Assembly (NCBI RefSeq): GCF_000024265.1
Contig: NC_013204.1
Location: 1,662,180-1,726,179 of the forward strand
DNA from: Eggerthella lenta DSM 2243
GTDB lineage: Bacteria > Actinomycetota > Coriobacteriia > Coriobacteriales > Eggerthellaceae
DNA length: 64,000 bases
Direction of reading: 5' to 3'
Under the pieces are notes generated by a model. That model was not told the DNA's origin. It saw only the letters and a list, made by a program, of their open reading frames with translations, and ran no database searches. Position numbers and translations under genes: made by a program. This document shows, piece after piece, positions 63,690 to 64,000 of the stretch (the stretch's first letter is position 1; each line of letters begins with the position of its first letter).

Positions 63690-64000
63690 CTGCGTTCGCC
63701 GTCGCCTGCGGCATCGGCGTTTTCGCGCAGGTGCTCGTCGGCGGCGGCGCGCAGCGTCGCCACGACGTTCGACGAAGCGCTCGTGGCGACGCCCGAGCTC
63801 AGTATGGCCTGGAGCGGGTTCGCGTGGTCGCCGCGGCAGGCTTCGTCGCTCATGATCTCGACGAGGCCGCCCAAGGTGAACCTCACTACCACCATGGCTT
63901 CGCTGCTCAAACGCGTTTCATCGACATGGAACAGGTCGAACCAGGTATGCATGACCAGGTTCTTCAGCGTGGCCACAAGCTCGCTCGATCCGTTCTTGCC
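63686..64000 (-). CDS. C-terminal part of an unidentified gene, possibly a TetR-type regulator
   Basis: The open frame continues without stop to the right edge, so the start is outside the window. The visible 104 residues begin GKNGSSELVATLKNLVMHTW and continue FDLFHVDETRLSSEAMVVVR, then an acidic/Ala-rich end. The pattern is helical and would fit the ligand-binding half of a TetR-family regulator, but no HTH is in view and the assignment is weak. A GTG at 63976 is an internal codon if the gene is longer. Confidence 0.35.
   Translation of the reverse strand, partial: GKNGSSELVATLKNLVMHTWFDLFHVDETRLSSEAMVVVRFTLGGLVEIMSDEACRGDHANPLQAILSSGVATSASSNVVATLRAAADEHLRENADAAGDGERS

Overview
The window is about 64 kb of high-GC DNA. 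It most likely comes from the actinobacterial class Coriobacteriia, family Eggerthellaceae, and resembles Eggerthella. That assignment is inferred from gene content: a secreted flavoprotein plus multiheme cytochrome reductase operon of the cardiac-glycoside-reductase type, a membrane LuxR regulator of about 12 segments, a membrane protein I recognise as DUF5692-like, frequent GTG starts and several promoters that sit almost on the start codon. No rRNA, tRNA, CRISPR array, intact transposase or phage module was recognised.

Layout, left end. The 5' end of a Kef-type antiporter gene (1-226), then a DUF5692-like membrane protein and a TetR regulator (348-2071, minus). Divergent from these is a respiratory operon (2475-6137): an anchored cytochrome with five haem motifs, an FMN-binding lipoprotein, a Tat-exported FAD reductase and a membrane protein. 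A Fic protein with an obvious operator, a two-domain MarR regulator and a calcium-type P-type ATPase follow on the minus strand (6192-11241).

Housekeeping core (11456-22422, plus): mtnA, dgt, azlCD, rplS, rnhB, UPF0102, yifB, dprA, a DUF4160/DUF2442 pair, trmFO and xerC. Many are coupled by 4-base ATGA or GTGA overlaps.

Middle (22631-42546): a lipoprotein, a membrane protein, a Bce-type system (response regulator, kinase, ATPase, permease), an XRE regulator, an orphan CpsD-like tyrosine kinase next to a 40-bp perfect palindrome, a YgbA-type protein and uvrA. Next are two tandem EamA-exporter/GNAT fusions followed by a stand-alone GNAT of the same family, then an anchored protein of unknown role, a DUF1848 protein, a secreted C39-like peptidase, a COG2509-type flavoprotein and tatA.

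Right part (42725-64000): a membrane LuxR regulator; an AraC regulator divergent from an ECF transporter (T unit, fused double ATPase, MptD-type S unit) and a pair of ABC half-transporters with a DtxR-like box upstream; murB; a perfect parS centromere site; cydDC; a PIN-domain gene remnant beside transposon-like inverted repeats; a nucleoid-associated protein gene; ettA; two related CmpB-like membrane proteins; an HTH/zinc-ribbon regulator; thrH; and the 3' end of an unidentified gene.

How the genes connect. The leading operon should carry electrons from the membrane pool through haems and a covalent FMN to an extracytoplasmic flavoprotein. tatA supports Tat export of such flavoproteins, and cydDC supports cytochrome maturation and redox balance. 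The parS site suggests this locus belongs to the chromosome-segregation domain. The most unusual items are the exporter-acetyltransferase fusion array, the palindromes at 28.9 and 29.3 kb, the Fic operator, the non-canonical haem motifs and the iron-type ECF/ABC cluster.
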